This document shows positions 62,450-64,000 of a stretch of DNA of 64,000 nucleotides, piece by piece (the first letter of the stretch is position 1; every line of letters starts with the position of its first letter). This DNA comes from Nostocoides_A vanveenii. GTDB lineage: Bacteria > Actinomycetota > Actinomycetes > Actinomycetales > Dermatophilaceae. The translations under genes and the position numbers were made by a program. Below the pieces are notes generated by a model, which saw only the letters and a program-made list of their open reading frames with translations, did not search any database and was not told the DNA's origin. Location of the stretch: assembly GCF_039531165.1 (NCBI RefSeq), contig NZ_BAAAPN010000019.1, positions 1 to 64,000 on the forward strand. Reading direction: 5' to 3'.

Positions 62450-63582
62450 TCGGCCGCATCGCCCTCGGTGGAGGGATCGCCGCAGCAGCGGCCGCCGGGG
62501 CCGGGTGGGCCGTCGCGCGGCGACTCACGGCACCCGTCGGCCCACGCACGTTCGACCTCACGATCCGCAGCGTTGAGCACGACGACAATGGCGACCTGAT
62601 CGTGCTCGACCGCACCGCGCAGACCACAGCGCCTGGCATCTACAACCTCTGGTTCGAGCACGGCGGCTGGGCACAGCTCTCCACCGAGATCGTCGATCGC
62701 GGGGCTACTCGCGTCGCCCGCAGGATCACGGGCACCACACCTGACTTCACTCCGAAGGCTGGCAATTGTGTTTCGTGGAGCGGCGTCTACTACGCCACCC
62801 CAGCTGACGCCGGGTTCCATGCACGCGACATCACCATCACGACCCCCGCAGGACGATGCCGGGCGTGGCGCGTTGACGGCGACCCCGCGACGTGGGCGAT
62901 TCACATCCACGGACTCGGTAGCACCCGCGCCGGCACGCTGCGCGGCGTCCTCGCCGCAACCGAGCTTGGCTACATCTCCCTCGTCATCAGCTACCGCAAC
63001 ACAGCAGAAGGGCCACGAGTCGGCACTGGCCGCTCAACCCTCGGCTGTACGGAGAAGGCCGACGTTGACGAGGCCATCGGATACGCCGTCCGACGAGGAG
63101 CCCAACGAATCGTGCTCTTCGGCTGGTCGATGGGAGCCGCGATCGCCCTCCAGCTCGCCAACCGGCCTCGACACGAGGGACTGATCGCCGCACTCGTACT
63201 CGACTCACCAGTCCTCAACTGGACCGAAGTCATCAAGGCCAACAGCGCCCGCACCGGACTGCCCGCAGCAGCCGGGCACCTCGCGATCCCATGGCTCACC
63301 CTCACACCACTGGCTCGCACTGTGGGCTTGCCGGGAAGTATCCCGCTCCGCTCCTTCGACTGGACATCCCGAGCCGTAGAGCTCAACACGCCGACCCTGA
63401 TCGTCCACGGCACCCGAGACGACTCCGTCCCCGTCCAGCTCTCACAAGCACTCCGAGACGCCCGCCCAGACCTTGTTGATCTGGCGACCTTCGACGCCGG
63501 CCACACCCTCTGCTGGAACGCCGACCCCGACCTGTGGCACGAGACAGTGACCACCTGGCTCAAGGCCCGCGTCCTGCACTGA
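62446..63582 (+). CDS. Alpha/beta hydrolase with N-terminal membrane anchor
   Basis: A 378-residue protein. A short hydrophobic N-terminus (RIALGGGIAAAAAAGAGWAVA) may anchor it. The hydrolase fold has the nucleophile elbow GWSMG (Ser228), an acid in GTRDDSVP (Asp325) and His353 in DAGHTLCW, plus the oxyanion-hole stretch IHIHGLGS. Dienelactone-hydrolase or lipase-like; the substrate is unknown. It overlaps the DUF6545 gene by four bases, so the two are translated together. Confidence 0.8.
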   Translation: MIGRIALGGGIAAAAAAGAGWAVARRLTAPVGPRTFDLTIRSVEHDDNGDLIVLDRTAQTTAPGIYNLWFEHGGWAQLSTEIVDRGATRVARRITGTTPDFTPKAGNCVSWSGVYYATPADAGFHARDITITTPAGRCRAWRVDGDPATWAIHIHGLGSTRAGTLRGVLAATELGYISLVISYRNTAEGPRVGTGRSTLGCTEKADVDEAIGYAVRRGAQRIVLFGWSMGAAIALQLANRPRHEGLIAALVLDSPVLNWTEVIKANSARTGLPAAAGHLAIPWLTLTPLARTVGLPGSIPLRSFDWTSRAVELNTPTLIVHGTRDDSVPVQLSQALRDARPDLVDLATFDAGHTLCWNADPDLWHETVTTWLKARVLH

Positions 63583-63717
63583 TCGGCCGAGCGGAGCGAC
63601 CGACCTCGGCACCCATCTCGTTCGGCCACGCCCGGAGAAACCCAACTCAAGCCGTAGCTCAACCGGTATCATCGTGGGTGTTGGCCTGCCTGGGCCATAG
63701 AGCGAGGGAGGACCAAC

Positions 63718-63972
63718 GTGGCTGAGCCGTGGCTGTCCGCAGACGACATCGCCGCCCACCTCGGGATCACCAAAGACACCGTCTACACCTGGATCGCCGA
63801 GAAGGCCATGCCCGCCCATAAGGTCGGACGCCTCTGGAAGTTCCAAGCCAGCGAGATCGACGACTGGGTGCGCGCGGGCGCGGCAGCCAGCGACCGAGAG
63901 CTCCCCGTAGCCCATCCCGGTGTCGCTGGTCGCTCCTACGCTCATGACAACGACGAGCACGGGGAGGGGTGA
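63718..63972 (+). CDS. Excisionase-like HTH protein
   Basis: An 84-residue protein. Residues 1-55 are the AlpA/excisionase winged helix (PWLSADDIAAHLGITKDTVYTWIAEKAMPAHKVGRLWKFQASEIDDWVRAG). GTG start follows GAGGGAGGA. Such small HTH proteins often head defence or restriction operons, and a second gene starts two bases after its stop. A candidate -10 TATCAT lies at 63667-63672. Confidence 0.85.
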   Translation: MAEPWLSADDIAAHLGITKDTVYTWIAEKAMPAHKVGRLWKFQASEIDDWVRAGAAASDRELPVAHPGVAGRSYAHDNDEHGEG

Positions 63973-63974
63973 AG

Positions 63975-64000
63975 ATGAACCTGAAAGACGCCCAGCGCTT
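63975..64000 (+). CDS. Start of the next gene (partial)
   Basis: ATG at 63975 opens a frame MNLKDAQR.. that continues past the window edge. It follows the HTH gene by two bases with AGGGGTGAAG upstream. The product cannot be named from eight codons. Confidence 0.6.

Overview
The window is high-GC actinobacterial DNA. The gene order rne-rplU-rpmA-obg-proB-proA-nadD-rsfS, the Tad-pilus cluster with a Flp-type pilin and the DUF2344 protein next to RNase E point to the order Micrococcales. An Intrasporangiaceae/Dermatophilaceae-like host is my guess only.

Region 1 (1-17060) is a wrecked tadA/cpaF pilus-ATPase gene. Its 5' side is cut by something that looks like an insertion-sequence end near position 101. 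Its 3' side is split by a 16.36-kb transposon (432-16793) bounded by 21-bp imperfect terminal inverted repeats and a 6-bp target duplication (GAGAAC). Removing the transposon and one duplication restores the tadA frame exactly. The transposon carries a translationally overlapping tyrosine recombinase / DDE transposase pair with a divergent HTH regulator and a palindromic operator. Its cargo includes two lipoproteins, a complete type III restriction-modification pair, an HTH + SecB-like chaperone pair, a phospholipase-D-like protein and several small unknowns.

Region 2 (17064-39725) is chromosomal backbone: the remaining Tad genes (tadB, tadC, Flp pilin, three TadE/TadG-like minor proteins), an SDR oxidoreductase, an NlpC/P60 cell-wall hydrolase, rne, ribosomal proteins L21/L27, obg, proline biosynthesis (proB/proA), pdxY, NAD biosynthesis (nadD), rsfS and a histidine phosphatase. 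The 7-mer GTATGCC is conspicuously frequent here and not seen in the two mobile regions. A hairpin-forming intergenic repeat occurs three times.

Region 3 (39954-64000) begins at tRNA-Ala(GGC), the apparent attachment site of an integrative conjugative element that runs off the right edge. A large serine recombinase faces the tRNA and its open frame reads through it into the chromosome. Then follow SSB, a VirD4/TraG coupling ATPase, a VirB4-like ATPase, an SCO6880-like protein, a VirB6/TrbL-like membrane protein, two small DUF6112 membrane proteins, a three-domain cell-wall hydrolase, ParB, DUF2637, a primase-polymerase and an ArdC-like antirestriction protein. One unrelated gene is inserted antiparallel between the conjugation genes.

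To the right of a cluster of four TTGwGCATGCwCAA operators lies a forward module: XRE regulator, ImmA/IrrE peptidase, seven-helix DUF6545 protein and alpha/beta hydrolase. The window ends at an excisionase-like HTH gene that opens a further, unseen operon. No relaxase gene was identified.
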